DNA of 64,000 bases from contig NZ_JAQQPS010000003.1 of assembly GCF_036688685.1 (NCBI RefSeq), positions 248,001 through 312,000 on the forward strand. The letters run 5' to 3'. Below, in pieces: positions 36,544 to 45,760 of this stretch (positions within the stretch are counted from its first letter, which is position 1; the number at the start of each line of letters is the position of its first letter). Under the pieces are notes generated by a model that saw only the letters and a program-made list of their open reading frames with translations, was not told where the DNA came from and did not search any database. The position numbers and the translations under genes were made by a program. This stretch comes from JALYUM01 sp036688685. GTDB lineage: Bacteria; Pseudomonadota; Gammaproteobacteria; Burkholderiales; Burkholderiaceae_D.

Positions 36544-38820
36544 TTAGGCCAAGTTCGCCTCATGTGATAACTTTAACAGCAAAATCGATACTGATGCGCC
36601 ACGTCCGTCGGCGCGGTTGTGCAGCTCGATCCGGCCACCGTGTTCGTCGATGATTTTCTTCACCATCGGCAGGCCCAGGCCGGTGCCACGCACCTTCGAG
36701 GTGACGTAGGGCTCGAACGCACGGGACAGGATTTTGGGCGCGAAACCCGGGCCATTGTCGACAATTGCCAGACGAACCGCAGTACCGGCCACGCCCCCCG
36801 TACCCTCATAATGAATCGCTTCGGTGCTGACATCGATACGTGGCATGACGCCACCGGCACCATGCTCGGCCAGGGCATCCTGTGCATTCTGTAACAGGTT
36901 GTGAATGACCTGGCGTAACTGCGTGGCGTCGCCGAGGATGGTCGGCAGATCGGGGGCCAGATGCAGGTGGATGATGTCGGTGTCGTCCTCGGCCAGATAC
37001 AGGTGCAGGATCTCGCCGATCAGTGCGTTCAGGTCGAGTTTTTCCAGCACCGCCGGCGGCGCCTTTGCGTAATCGCGGAAATCGTCGACCATGCGTTTCA
37101 TCGCGTCGACCTGGTTGACGATGGTGTCGGTACCCTTCTTCAGCAGCGCCGCGTCCACCGCGTTCAGGCTGCCCGCCAGCTTCATCTGCATGCGCTCGGC
37201 CGACAGTTGAATTGGTGTCAGCGGGTTCTTGATTTCGTGGGCCAGGCGGCGCGCGACCTCACCCCAGGCCACTGAACGCTGCGCCGAAATCACATCGGAA
37301 ATATCGTCAAACACGACGATGAAACCGCTGCCAGCGCCCACCGGCAGGCGTGAACCGCGCGCCAGCAAGGTGATGGCGTGGTCGTCGGCGTTATCCGAGC
37401 GGCGCGGGATGGCAATCTCCTGCTGCCAGTGCGAACGCTGGCGCGCGCTGCCGGCCGCCGTCTGCGCGCTCTGCGTCGAAAACGCCCGCGCCACCGCGCC
37501 GGCGAAGCTTTCCAGCCCTTCGATGACGGACAAGGGCCGGCCAGCCAGGTTGCCCACTTCGATCAGCAAAATCCGGTGCGCGGCATCGTTCGAGTTGACC
37601 ACGATGCCTTCCGAGTCGAGCACGATCACGCCGGCCGACATATTCGCCAGCACCGACTCCAGGTGGGCCTTGGCGCTTTGCAGTGCCGAGCGGTTGCGCT
37701 CGACGGCGGTGCGCGCTTCGAACAGCTGGCCGGTCATGGCATTGAACGACTGCGTCAGCGTGCCCAGTTCGTCGTTGGAGGCCACGATCGGGCGCGGCGA
37801 CAGGTCGCCCTCGGCGACGGCGCGCGTGCCTTCGGCCAGCACCAGCAAGGGTTCGGCCAGCTTGCCGGCGATCAGGAAGGCCGAGCCGATGGCGCCAAAG
37901 ATGGCCAGCAGCAGCGTCAGGACCAGCGTTTCGATGTACATCTTGCGCAGGCCGACGCGCGAGTCGAGCCGCAAATGGTATTCGCTGTAGGCCGTACGCA
38001 GCACTTCGGCGTTCGACGCCAGGTTCACGGGGACGGCCTGCAGCACTTGCAGGAAGCGCGGCTGGGCGCCCGGCTGCTCGGGCACGGCCAGCACCACGCG
38101 CAGGCGCAGGCCGGTGGCGGCGTCGAGCGCATTCGCCGGCGCCGGCTCGCGGAAGTCGCGCTCGATGCCGCCTTCCGGGCGCGCATAACCGCCCGGCATG
38201 GCCGCTTGCAGCAGCATTTGCGGGGTCGGCATGTCCGGCGTCAGGTTGGCGCGGCGGTCTTCTGACGCCCACGCCAGCAATTTGCCGTCGGCGCCCACCA
38301 GCAGCGCATTCTCGATGCCGCTCTGATCGGCCAGGATGCGGGCCAGGATGGTCTGCACGCCCTTCTCGTCCTGGCCGGCCAGCGTGGCCGCAGCCGTGGT
38401 GGTGCTGGTGCCCAGCTGGACCAGCGCTTCATCGAGCGCGGCATGGCCCAGGTTCAGCCCCGATTCGAGCGCCGATTCGATCTTCACGTCGAACCAGGAA
38501 TCGATCGAGTGCGACACGAACAGCACCGAGACAAAGAAAATCACCACGCCCGGCAAGATGCCGATGCCGGCAAACAGGAACACCAGGCGCGCCATCAGGC
38601 GCGAACCGAACTTGCCGCTCTTGTAGCGCGAATACAGGCGCGCCAGCGCGACGATCACCAGCAGCATCAGCGCTGCCGCGACACCCGCGTTCACGCCCAG
38701 CAGCCAGGAATAATGTTTGTCGAAAAAGCCGGAGTTGCCCGACGCCGCCGCCAACAGAAACAGCAGGATGGAAGTGACCGCGCCGCCAATAACCAGCGCA
38801 TAACGCAAAATCTGGGTCAA
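36544..38820 (-). CDS. NtrY-like sensor histidine kinase
   Basis: The 758-residue membrane kinase has segments at about 8-26, 40-62, 79-103 and 298-319. A periplasmic region of about 195 residues lies between the third and fourth. Then follow HAMP (about 320-372), PAS (about 385-510), the dimerisation helix with H528 in RLAHEIKNPLTPIQLS, and an HATPase domain ending near 750. NtrY proteins respond to nitrogen or redox state; the signal here is unknown. It lies 3 bp from DUF4390 and is followed by its regulator. Confidence 0.93.
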   Translation of the reverse strand: MTQILRYALVIGGAVTSILLFLLAAASGNSGFFDKHYSWLLGVNAGVAAALMLLVIVALARLYSRYKSGKFGSRLMARLVFLFAGIGILPGVVIFFVSVLFVSHSIDSWFDVKIESALESGLNLGHAALDEALVQLGTSTTTAAATLAGQDEKGVQTILARILADQSGIENALLVGADGKLLAWASEDRRANLTPDMPTPQMLLQAAMPGGYARPEGGIERDFREPAPANALDAATGLRLRVVLAVPEQPGAQPRFLQVLQAVPVNLASNAEVLRTAYSEYHLRLDSRVGLRKMYIETLVLTLLLAIFGAIGSAFLIAGKLAEPLLVLAEGTRAVAEGDLSPRPIVASNDELGTLTQSFNAMTGQLFEARTAVERNRSALQSAKAHLESVLANMSAGVIVLDSEGIVVNSNDAAHRILLIEVGNLAGRPLSVIEGLESFAGAVARAFSTQSAQTAAGSARQRSHWQQEIAIPRRSDNADDHAITLLARGSRLPVGAGSGFIVVFDDISDVISAQRSVAWGEVARRLAHEIKNPLTPIQLSAERMQMKLAGSLNAVDAALLKKGTDTIVNQVDAMKRMVDDFRDYAKAPPAVLEKLDLNALIGEILHLYLAEDDTDIIHLHLAPDLPTILGDATQLRQVIHNLLQNAQDALAEHGAGGVMPRIDVSTEAIHYEGTGGVAGTAVRLAIVDNGPGFAPKILSRAFEPYVTSKVRGTGLGLPMVKKIIDEHGGRIELHNRADGRGASVSILLLKLSHEANLA

Positions 38821-38823
38821 GTG

Positions 38824-39384
38824 TCAGTCCGCCCGGTAAGTAAAAGATTTCTTGTTTGACGACAGGCGCCAGTCCGAGTCGTTGAACGCATTGACCTGGA
38901 GCGGCTTTTGCAGCAGCTCGCGGTCCATGTACATGCGCAACGAGACGGTATAGATTTCGCCACGCTTGAGGGCGCCGCGCGGCGCGATGACCCAGCGGCT
39001 GGGCCGGCGGATCTGGAACATCGCCTCCTCGAGCGTGCCGAAACTTTGCTGCACGCTGCCGGTGACGTAGATGGTGTACTGGCGCGTCAGCACATCGTAC
39101 TTGATGCGCGTGGTCTGGCGCGTCGAGACGGCCTTGTCGTCGGTCCAGTACCAGCGCGGCCGGGTCAGTTCGATTTCGGTGGTAAACGAGAGCGGCGTGC
39201 CATGCTGGATGGCTTCTTCCATGCCCCGGGACAGATCGAACGAAAAGGCGACGGCCAGCTTGTAGCCTTCGTCGCTCGCCTCGATGTTGGCGCGCGTGAC
39301 CTCGACGCCATCGGCCGCCTGCGCCTGGGTACAGGCAAGGACGAGCAGCAGCTGGCAGACGAAGAGGCGGATGAATCGTGTCAC
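38824..39384 (-). CDS. DUF4390 exported protein
   Basis: The 186-residue protein has a signal peptide (about 1-23, ending TQAQAADG). The mature part is beta-rich with ARWYWTDDKAVS-like and YTIYVTGSVQQSFGTLEEA stretches typical of DUF4390. In betaproteobacteria this gene regularly lies between rsmB and the NtrY-like kinase, as here, with 50 bp to rsmB and 3 bp to the kinase. The link suggests a periplasmic partner of the kinase, but this has not been shown. Confidence 0.85.
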   Translation of the reverse strand: MTRFIRLFVCQLLLVLACTQAQAADGVEVTRANIEASDEGYKLAVAFSFDLSRGMEEAIQHGTPLSFTTEIELTRPRWYWTDDKAVSTRQTTRIKYDVLTRQYTIYVTGSVQQSFGTLEEAMFQIRRPSRWVIAPRGALKRGEIYTVSLRMYMDRELLQKPLQVNAFNDSDWRLSSNKKSFTYRAD

Positions 39385-39434
39385 AGGGGGCCCGGGCCTA
39401 GGATGAGAAAAAGCGGAAGGTTGTGGTCGGACCG

Positions 39435-40970
39435 TTACGCCGCGTTCTTCTGGAACAGGGCGTAAAACAAACCGTCATGATCCTGCCCGGCCTCGCTCAC
39501 GGGGAGAAGCTGGCCCGGCGCGTCGAGACGCGTGGCGCCGTTGCGCACTGCAAACGCGGCCGCCTGCGCCTCCGATTCCTGGGGCCACAGCGAACATGTC
39601 ACGAACAGCAATTTACCATTGGGGCCAAGCATCTGCCAAAGGTTGTCGAGTATTTTGCTTGAAAGTGTTGCAAGTTGGAGCGCGTCGCCACGGCGGCGCA
39701 ACCAGCGGATATCCGGGTGGCGCCGCACGATGCCGGACGCCGTGCACGGCACGTCGGCCAGGATGCGGTCGAACGGCACGCCGTCCCACCAGCCGGCCTG
39801 TTCAGCATCCGCGGTCAGCACGGTCGCTTTCAAGCCCAACCTTGCCAGATTGTCGGCCACGCGCGTGAGGCGCTTGGTATCCGAGTCGATCGCGGTCAGG
39901 TGAATGTTCGCCAACTCCAGCAGGTGGCCGCTCTTGCCGCCCGGAGCGGCGCAGGCGTCCAGCACCCGCATGCCATTTTTGACGTCGAGCAGCGGCGCGG
40001 CCAGCTGGGCGCCGGCGTCCTGCACCGACGACAGCCCTTCTTCGAAGCCGGGGATCATGGCCACGTTCACCGCCTGCGCAAGGCGCAACGCGCTCGGGCC
40101 GACCTGGGTGGTGGCAATGCCGGCGTCGGCCAGCTGGCGCGCGTAGGCTTCCATGCTGGTTTTGCGCAGGTTCACGCGCAGCGTCAGCGGCGGCGGCTGG
40201 TTGCCGGCCGTAAGGATGGTTTCCCAGTTCTTCGGATAGGCGGCGCGGGTGGCGTCGATCCACCACTGAGGATAATTCCACTGCGCCAGCGGCTGCTTCA
40301 TGGCTTGCTCGAGCAGGGCGTCCTGTTCGCGCAGGTAGCGCCGCAGCACGGCATTCACCATCGATTTGGCATGGGCCAGGTCGGGGTGCGACGAAGCGGC
40401 CGTGACGGCCTGGTCGACGACGGTGAACGGTTCGTACGGGGCGTCGGTGCCCGGCGGCGGGTCCAGCAGCGCCAGCGCGCAAATGAGCAGGCAGGCCAGC
40501 ATGGCCGGCTCGGGCGCCTTGGTCGTCATCAAGGCCAGCAGCACTTCGCTGCGCCCGGCCTGGCGCATGGCGCGGTAGGCGATGTCCTGGATCGCGCCCC
40601 GGGTTTGCGGGGTCGGACCGGCCACGCCAAAGGCCATCGACAGGGCGCTTGGTAACGCGGTGCCGCCACGCACCTGGGCCACGGCGTTGGCTGCGCCCAG
40701 CAGGGCCAGCGCCAGCGAATCGCTCTTCAGGTCAGGCTTGTAGCCGGGCTGCAGGACGGCCTTATTGGTTTGCTGGACCTCCGGCGCGCGTGGCGCAGGC
40801 GCGCGGGTGGGAGCAGGCACGGGTGCGGGCGCGGGCGAATACGCATGGGCCGGCACGGCGGCCTTGGCCGGTGCTGGCTTGGCGTGACCAGGCTTGGCAT
40901 ACGGTTTTTTGGACGGGCCCACCTTGGCGGCTTTGGGTTTGATACTGAGCGTCGGGCGCTTGTCGGTCAT
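39435..40970 (-). CDS. rsmB: 16S rRNA (cytosine-967-C5)-methyltransferase RsmB
   Basis: Methylates C967 of 16S rRNA. The ATG at 40970 gives 511 residues, about 80 more than E. coli RsmB. The extra length is an N-terminal Lys/Pro/Ala-rich tail (residues about 10-70). Then come the NusB-like RNA-binding domain (about 85-215) and the methyltransferase core with DACAAPGGKSGH and the catalytic Cys in DVPCTASGIVRRHPDIRW. The frame is open far upstream antisense to argS, but a TACAAT -10 box at 41008-41013 supports the later start. Confidence 0.93.
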   Translation of the reverse strand: MTDKRPTLSIKPKAAKVGPSKKPYAKPGHAKPAPAKAAVPAHAYSPAPAPVPAPTRAPAPRAPEVQQTNKAVLQPGYKPDLKSDSLALALLGAANAVAQVRGGTALPSALSMAFGVAGPTPQTRGAIQDIAYRAMRQAGRSEVLLALMTTKAPEPAMLACLLICALALLDPPPGTDAPYEPFTVVDQAVTAASSHPDLAHAKSMVNAVLRRYLREQDALLEQAMKQPLAQWNYPQWWIDATRAAYPKNWETILTAGNQPPPLTLRVNLRKTSMEAYARQLADAGIATTQVGPSALRLAQAVNVAMIPGFEEGLSSVQDAGAQLAAPLLDVKNGMRVLDACAAPGGKSGHLLELANIHLTAIDSDTKRLTRVADNLARLGLKATVLTADAEQAGWWDGVPFDRILADVPCTASGIVRRHPDIRWLRRRGDALQLATLSSKILDNLWQMLGPNGKLLFVTCSLWPQESEAQAAAFAVRNGATRLDAPGQLLPVSEAGQDHDGLFYALFQKNAA

Positions 40971-41007
40971 GGCGGGGGTCCAGGCATGGGATGCAGAAAA
41001 GGCGCCC

Positions 41008-41013
41008 ATTGTA
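41008..41013 (-). promoter_or_regulatory. Likely -10 box for rsmB
   Basis: TACAAT on the minus strand would start transcription near 41001, about 31 nt before the rsmB ATG at 40970. The -35 region is weak. Confidence 0.4.
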
Positions 41014-41090
41014 CCGGCATGTTCTTCAGCCAAGCTTAAAAACGCTTGAAGCGGTGGACCGGGCGGGCGGCCGGGGGCGCTCCGAACCAG

Positions 41091-41096
41091 TATAAT
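41091..41096 (+). promoter_or_regulatory. Likely -10 box for argS operon
   Basis: TATAAT lies 68 bases before the argS ATG in an otherwise GC-rich spacer. No -35 match is seen at 16-18 bp upstream. The GTG at 41095 overlaps this box and is therefore not favoured as a start. Confidence 0.45.
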
Positions 41097-41163
41097 GGTC
41101 AACGTTTGCCCGTGGCGCTGCCACCGCTTTTTATGCATTTTTCTTATAGTTGACACCCTGCTC

Positions 41164-42885
41164 ATGCTCGCCCAACAAAAACAAAAGATCGTCGCCCTGT
41201 TCCAGTCCGCTTTGACGCCGATCCTCGCCGAATCAGGCTCAGTTGCCAACATCGCACCCAACGTGACCCTGGAGCGCCCGCGCGACCCGGCCCACGGCGA
41301 CGTCGCCTGCAATATCGCCATGCAGCTGGCCAAACAGCTCAAAGCCAACCCGCGCGAACTGGCCACGCGCCTGGTCGCCGCAGTGCTGGCCGATCCGGCC
41401 GCCCAAGGCCTGGTCGACAGCGCAGACGTTGCCGGTCCCGGCTTCATCAACCTGCGCGTGGCGCCGGCCCTGAAGCAATCGGTGGTGCATACCATTCTGG
41501 CGGAAGGTGCGCGGTACGGCCGCGGCGACAGCGGCGCCGGCAAGCAGGTCATCATCGAATTCGTGTCGGCCAACCCGACCGGCCCGCTGCACGTCGGCCA
41601 CGGCCGCCAGGCTGCGCTGGGCGACGCCATGGCTGCGCTGTTCGACGCCCAGGGATACGCTGTCACCCGCGAGTTTTACTATAACGACGCCGGCGTGCAG
41701 ATCGCCACACTGGCCAATTCGGTGCAGGCGCGCGCACGCGGCATCAAGCCGGGCGACGCCGCCTGGCCGGAGTCGGCCTACAACGGCGACTACATCCAGG
41801 ATATCGCCAACGATTACCTGGCCGGTAGAACGGTCTCGGCCAGCGATGGCCAGCCCGCCACCGCCAGCGGCAAGGTCGACGACCTCGATTCGATCCGCCC
41901 GTTTGCAGTGACGTATTTGCGCAACGAGCAGGACATCGACCTGCAGGCGTTCGGCGTCAAGTTCGACAATTACTACCTCGAGTCGTCGCTGTACGCGGAC
42001 GGCAAGGTCGATGCCGCCGTCGCGGGCCTGATTGCAGCCGGCCACACCTACGAGCAGGATGGCGCGCTGTGGCTGCGCACCACCGACTACGGCGACGACA
42101 AGGACCGGGTCATGAAAAAGACCGACGGCACCTTCACTTATTTCGTGCCGGACGTGGCCTACCATATCGTCAAATGGCAACGCGGCTTTACCCAGGCCAT
42201 CAATATCCAGGGCAGCGACCACCACGGCACCATCGCGCGCGTGCGCGCCGGCCTGCAGGCAGTCGACCTGGGCATCCCGAAGGGTTACCCCGACTACGTG
42301 CTGCACAAAATGGTCACCGTCATGAAGGACGGCGAGGAAGTCAAAATTTCCAAGCGCGCCGGCTCCTACGTCACCGTGCGCGACCTGATCGAATGGTCGG
42401 GCGGCGGCGACATCACCAAGGGCCGCGATGCGGTGCGCTTCTTCCTCATCTCGCGCAAGGCCGATACCGAATTCGTGTTCGACGTCGACGTCGCCTTGAA
42501 GAGCACCGACGAAAACCCGGTCCATTACGTTCAGTACGCGCATGCGCGCATCTGCCGCATGCTGTCGAACTGGGGCGGCGATCCTGCCACCGTGGCCGAC
42601 GCCGATTTGTCGCCATTGACGGCGCCGAGCGAAATGACCTTGCTGGCCACGCTGGCCGAGTATCCCGACATGCTGGCGCGCGCCCAGGTCGAACTGTCGC
42701 CGCACCAGGTGGCGTTTTACCTGCGTGAACTGGCGGCAAACCTGCACAGTTTTTATTTCGCCGAAAAAGTGCTGGTTGAAGACCATGCTGTCATGCGCGC
42801 ACGTCTCGCGCTGGTCCTGGCCACGCGCCAGGTGCTGCGCAACGGCCTCGGTTTGATCGGCGTGTCCGCACCCGATCAAATGTAA
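41164..42885 (+). CDS. argS: Arginyl-tRNA synthetase
   Basis: Charges tRNA-Arg. From the ATG at 41164 the protein has 573 residues. The class I HIGH motif is HVGH at 143-146 in ANPTGPLHVGHGRQ. The KMSKS-like loop reads KISKR from residue 394. The C-terminal DALR anticodon-binding domain ends the protein (about 455-573). It is the first gene of a six-gene plus-strand group, argS-SPOR-dsbA-birA-coaX-SPOR, with a 12-bp gap to the next start. Confidence 0.98.
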   Translation: MLAQQKQKIVALFQSALTPILAESGSVANIAPNVTLERPRDPAHGDVACNIAMQLAKQLKANPRELATRLVAAVLADPAAQGLVDSADVAGPGFINLRVAPALKQSVVHTILAEGARYGRGDSGAGKQVIIEFVSANPTGPLHVGHGRQAALGDAMAALFDAQGYAVTREFYYNDAGVQIATLANSVQARARGIKPGDAAWPESAYNGDYIQDIANDYLAGRTVSASDGQPATASGKVDDLDSIRPFAVTYLRNEQDIDLQAFGVKFDNYYLESSLYADGKVDAAVAGLIAAGHTYEQDGALWLRTTDYGDDKDRVMKKTDGTFTYFVPDVAYHIVKWQRGFTQAINIQGSDHHGTIARVRAGLQAVDLGIPKGYPDYVLHKMVTVMKDGEEVKISKRAGSYVTVRDLIEWSGGGDITKGRDAVRFFLISRKADTEFVFDVDVALKSTDENPVHYVQYAHARICRMLSNWGGDPATVADADLSPLTAPSEMTLLATLAEYPDMLARAQVELSPHQVAFYLRELAANLHSFYFAEKVLVEDHAVMRARLALVLATRQVLRNGLGLIGVSAPDQM

Positions 42886-42897
42886 TTGAAAGCGCCC

Positions 42898-43566
42898 ATG
42901 ACCATTCTTTCCCAGCGCCGCCAGCGTGGCAACACGCTGACCGGCTTCATCATCGGCCTGATCATCGGCCTGGGCATCGCGGTGGCCGTGGCGCTGACGA
43001 TCACCAAGGGCGCCACCCCGTTCACCGACAAGTCGGGCAAGCTGGGACGCCCGGCCGATCCGGCGCCGTCCGATGCGGCCGACCCGAACAAGCCGCTGTA
43101 CGGCAACCGCGAAGCGGCGCGCGCCGCCAATCGCGCCCTGATCGAGAAAGAAGACAAGGCCGACAAGACGGTCGCTGCCAAGCCGGCTGCTACTGCTGCG
43201 GCTCCTGCCGACGCCGACCCGCTCGGCAAAGTCATCGCCTCGCTGAAAGAGCCGGCCGACCGCCCTGCTCTGTCCACCACGCCGCCACCGGCAGTGCGTG
43301 AAGCCGCACCGGCTGCTGCCGGCGAAGACCGCGTCACCTACTACCTGCAAGCTGGCGCCTTCCGCGAAATGGCCGACGCCGAAAGCACGCGCGCCAAACT
43401 GGCGCTGCTCGGTTTCGAAGCGGCTATTTCGGACCGCAACAGCGACAGCGGCGTGCTGCACCGCGTGCGCGTGGGTCCATATGCGCAGGTCGAAGCGATG
43501 AACAAGGCGCGCGCCAAGCTGCTCGACAGCGGCGTCGACGTGGCCATCGTCCGCAACCAGAAATAA
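42898..43566 (+). CDS. SPOR domain membrane protein
   Basis: From the ATG at 42898 the protein has 222 residues; a TTG 12 bases upstream is possible. A short cytoplasmic start (SQRRQRGNTLTG) leads to one membrane helix (about 15-38), then an Ala/Pro-rich linker of about 100 residues, then a C-terminal SPOR domain (about 143-222: TYYLQAGAFREMADAESTR and HRVRVGPYAQVEAMNKAR). This is the FtsN/DedD plan: SPOR binds denuded glycan at the septum. DedD- or FtsN-like function is likely but not proven. It is 27 bp before dsbA. Confidence 0.9.
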   Translation: MTILSQRRQRGNTLTGFIIGLIIGLGIAVAVALTITKGATPFTDKSGKLGRPADPAPSDAADPNKPLYGNREAARAANRALIEKEDKADKTVAAKPAATAAAPADADPLGKVIASLKEPADRPALSTTPPPAVREAAPAAAGEDRVTYYLQAGAFREMADAESTRAKLALLGFEAAISDRNSDSGVLHRVRVGPYAQVEAMNKARAKLLDSGVDVAIVRNQK

Positions 43567-43593
43567 CCCGACAACCAACCCACTGGAGTGAGC

Positions 43594-44262
43594 ATGAATT
43601 TGATCCGCCGCCTGATCTGCACGACCGCCTTGCTTGGTTTCGCCGGCGCCAGCGCCTTTGCCGCGACGCCGATGAACGGCAACGAGTTCATGACGCTGCC
43701 TACCGCCCAGCCAACGGAATCGGGCAACAAGGTCGAAGTGACGGAGTTCTTCGCTTACTACTGCCCGCATTGCAATGTGTTCGAGCCACTGCTGTCGGCC
43801 TGGGTCAAAAAACAGGGCAACAACATCGTGTTCAAGCGCGTCCACGTGGCCAGCGACCCGCGCGTGGCGCCGCAGCAGCGCCTGTACTACACGCTGGAGG
43901 CCATGGGCCTGGCCGATCAGTACCACACCAGGGTGTTCGATGCGATCCACAAGGATCGCCTGAAACTGCAATCGGACGATGAAGTGTTCGAGTGGGCCGC
44001 CAAGGCCGGCATCGACCGCGCTGCGTTCACCGGCGCCTACCGCTCGTTCGGCATTCCATCGAAGCTGCGCCGTGCCGAAGGCATGATGGCGGCATATAAA
44101 ATCGATCACTGGCCAATGATCGCCATCGACGGCAAGTACACCACCTCACCGTCGATGGCCAACAAGAACGCGCCACAGAACATCAGCGAAGCGCAGCAGC
44201 AGGAACACGCGCTGCAGGTCATGGACTTTTTGGTCGCCAAAGCCAAGGCCGAAAAGAAGTGA
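43594..44262 (+). CDS. dsbA: Thiol:disulfide interchange protein, DsbA family
   Basis: Periplasmic oxidase that forms disulfides in exported proteins. From the ATG at 43594, with GGAG 5 bases upstream, the protein has 222 residues. The signal peptide ends near FAAT (about residue 24). The active site is CPHC (57-60) in FAYYCPHCNVFEP, the exact DsbA dipeptide. The segment DHWPMIAIDGKY carries the conserved proline that faces the active site. The stop overlaps the GTG of birA. No dsbB is nearby. Confidence 0.93.
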   Translation: MNLIRRLICTTALLGFAGASAFAATPMNGNEFMTLPTAQPTESGNKVEVTEFFAYYCPHCNVFEPLLSAWVKKQGNNIVFKRVHVASDPRVAPQQRLYYTLEAMGLADQYHTRVFDAIHKDRLKLQSDDEVFEWAAKAGIDRAAFTGAYRSFGIPSKLRRAEGMMAAYKIDHWPMIAIDGKYTTSPSMANKNAPQNISEAQQQEHALQVMDFLVAKAKAEKK

Positions 44263-45017
44263 ACGCCGAGCGCATCAGCGCGCTGAGCCGATCCGGCGTG
44301 GCGGTCGAAGTGGTGCAGGAAACCGGCTCGACCAATTCGGACTTGCTGGCCCGCGCCGCGACGCTGGCTGCACCGGTGCTGCTGGTGGCGCTGCACCAGA
44401 ACGCCGGGCGCGGGCGCGCCGGGCGCAGTTTTCTCACCGCCGCCGGCGGCGCGCTGACCTTTTCGCTGGCCTGGAAGTTCGACGGCCCGGTGCAGCGCGT
44501 GGCCGGCCTGCCGCTGGCCGTGGGCGTGGCGCTGGCTGAAGCCCTGGCGCAGCTCGACGTGCCCGTGCAACTGAAATGGCCGAACGATTTAATGAAAGAC
44601 GGCGCCAAGCTGGCCGGCATGCTGGTCGAAACCCGGCCGGCGCCGGGCGGCACCTGGGCGATCATCGGCATCGGCCTGAATTTGTCGGTGCCCGACGCGC
44701 TGGAACAGCAGATCGGGCGCAGCGTGGCCGCCGCCACCTGGCTGGCGCAGATGGACCGCGACGTGCTGATGGCCGCGTTGCTCGACGCGCTGGCGGACGC
44801 CCTGACCACGTTTGCCGGCGCCGGCTTTGCGCCCTTTTGCGCGCGCTGGAACAGCCGGCACGCCTATCAGGGGCAGGACGTGAACATCATCGACAACGGC
44901 GTCACGCTGCACACGGGCCGCGCCGCCGGTGTCGACGACAGTGGCGCGCTGCTGCTCGACAGCGCCGCCGGGCGCGTGGTCGTGCATGCCGGCGACGTCT
45001 CGCTGCGCCCGCTATGA
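44259..45017 (+). CDS. birA: Biotin--[acetyl-CoA-carboxylase] ligase BirA (no HTH domain)
   Basis: Activates biotin and attaches it to carrier proteins. The 252-residue protein has ETGSTNSDLL near 20-29, the nucleotide loop QNAGRGRAGR near 48-57 (GRGRxGR type) and KWPNDLM near 107. There is no N-terminal helix-turn-helix, so it is the monofunctional class and cannot repress bio genes itself. The start is a GTG overlapping the dsbA stop (GTGA), and its stop overlaps coaX (ATGA). The birA-coaX pair is common in Burkholderiales. Confidence 0.95.
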   Translation: MNAERISALSRSGVAVEVVQETGSTNSDLLARAATLAAPVLLVALHQNAGRGRAGRSFLTAAGGALTFSLAWKFDGPVQRVAGLPLAVGVALAEALAQLDVPVQLKWPNDLMKDGAKLAGMLVETRPAPGGTWAIIGIGLNLSVPDALEQQIGRSVAAATWLAQMDRDVLMAALLDALADALTTFAGAGFAPFCARWNSRHAYQGQDVNIIDNGVTLHTGRAAGVDDSGALLLDSAAGRVVVHAGDVSLRPL

Positions 45018-45760
45018 AGATCCTGCTGATCGATGCCGGCAACACCCGCGTCAAGTGGGCGCTGGCCGATACCCTGGCCGCGCCCGGCCAGTGGCTGCAG
45101 CACGGCGCCGTGCTGCATGCCGAGCTTGCGACGCTGGACTGGAGCGCGCTCGGCGCCGCCTGCGCGCTGGTCTCGAACGTGGCCGGCGCGGACATGCGTG
45201 CGCAGCTGGCGCAGCTGGTCGCGCCCTTGCCGGTGACATGGTTCGCGTCAAAACCGGCGCTGGCCGGCGTCACCAACGGCTACCGCGATGCGGCCCAGCT
45301 GGGTTGCGACCGCTTCGCCGCGGCCATCGGCGCGCGCGCGCTCCACCCGGGTCGCGCGCTGGTCGTCGCCACCTGCGGCACCGCCACCACCATCGACGCC
45401 ATCACCGCAGGCGGGGTGTTTACCGGCGGGATGATCCTGCCGGGGCTGGCGCTGATGGCCGGTTCGCTGGCAAAAAATACGGCGCAGCTGCCGCAAGTGC
45501 AAGCGGGGGTCGCCTTGCCGTCGACGTTCGCCGATAACACCATGGACGCCATCATCTCCGGCTGCATCAATGCGCAGGCCGGCGCGATCGAACGCGCCGT
45601 CGCCGCGCATCGCGCCCAAGAATGCATTGTTTCCGGCGGCGCCGCCGGCTACATCGTGCCCGCTTTGACCATTGCGCACACCGCGCGCGAGAATCTGGTA
45701 CTGGCCGGCCTCCATGCGGCGGCCACCGCCATGGCGCAACAAGGAGAACTGTCATGCTGA
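45014..45760 (+). CDS. coaX: Type III pantothenate kinase CoaX
   Basis: First step of coenzyme A synthesis. From the ATG at 45014 the protein has 248 residues. The ASKHA phosphate loop is IDAGNTRVKWA (5-15), the second is ATCGTATTIDAI near 117-128, and GGMILPGLALMAGSL follows near 135. It overlaps birA by 4 bp at its start. Its end overlaps the next gene, whose AAGGAG ribosome-binding site lies inside coaX. Type III enzymes are not inhibited by CoA. Confidence 0.96.
   Translation: MKILLIDAGNTRVKWALADTLAAPGQWLQHGAVLHAELATLDWSALGAACALVSNVAGADMRAQLAQLVAPLPVTWFASKPALAGVTNGYRDAAQLGCDRFAAAIGARALHPGRALVVATCGTATTIDAITAGGVFTGGMILPGLALMAGSLAKNTAQLPQVQAGVALPSTFADNTMDAIISGCINAQAGAIERAVAAHRAQECIVSGGAAGYIVPALTIAHTARENLVLAGLHAAATAMAQQGELSC

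Noticed and set aside
39435..41666. RsmB extended to 743 residues
   Set aside because: The extra N-terminal part is antisense to argS, and a -10 box lies at 41008-41013 just before the chosen ATG.
41239..44109. A 956-codon open frame on the minus strand opposite argS, the SPOR gene and dsbA
   Set aside because: It lies antisense to three well-identified genes and its translation is low-complexity His/Arg/Val-rich with no motif. Long antisense frames are expected in high-GC DNA with this codon use.
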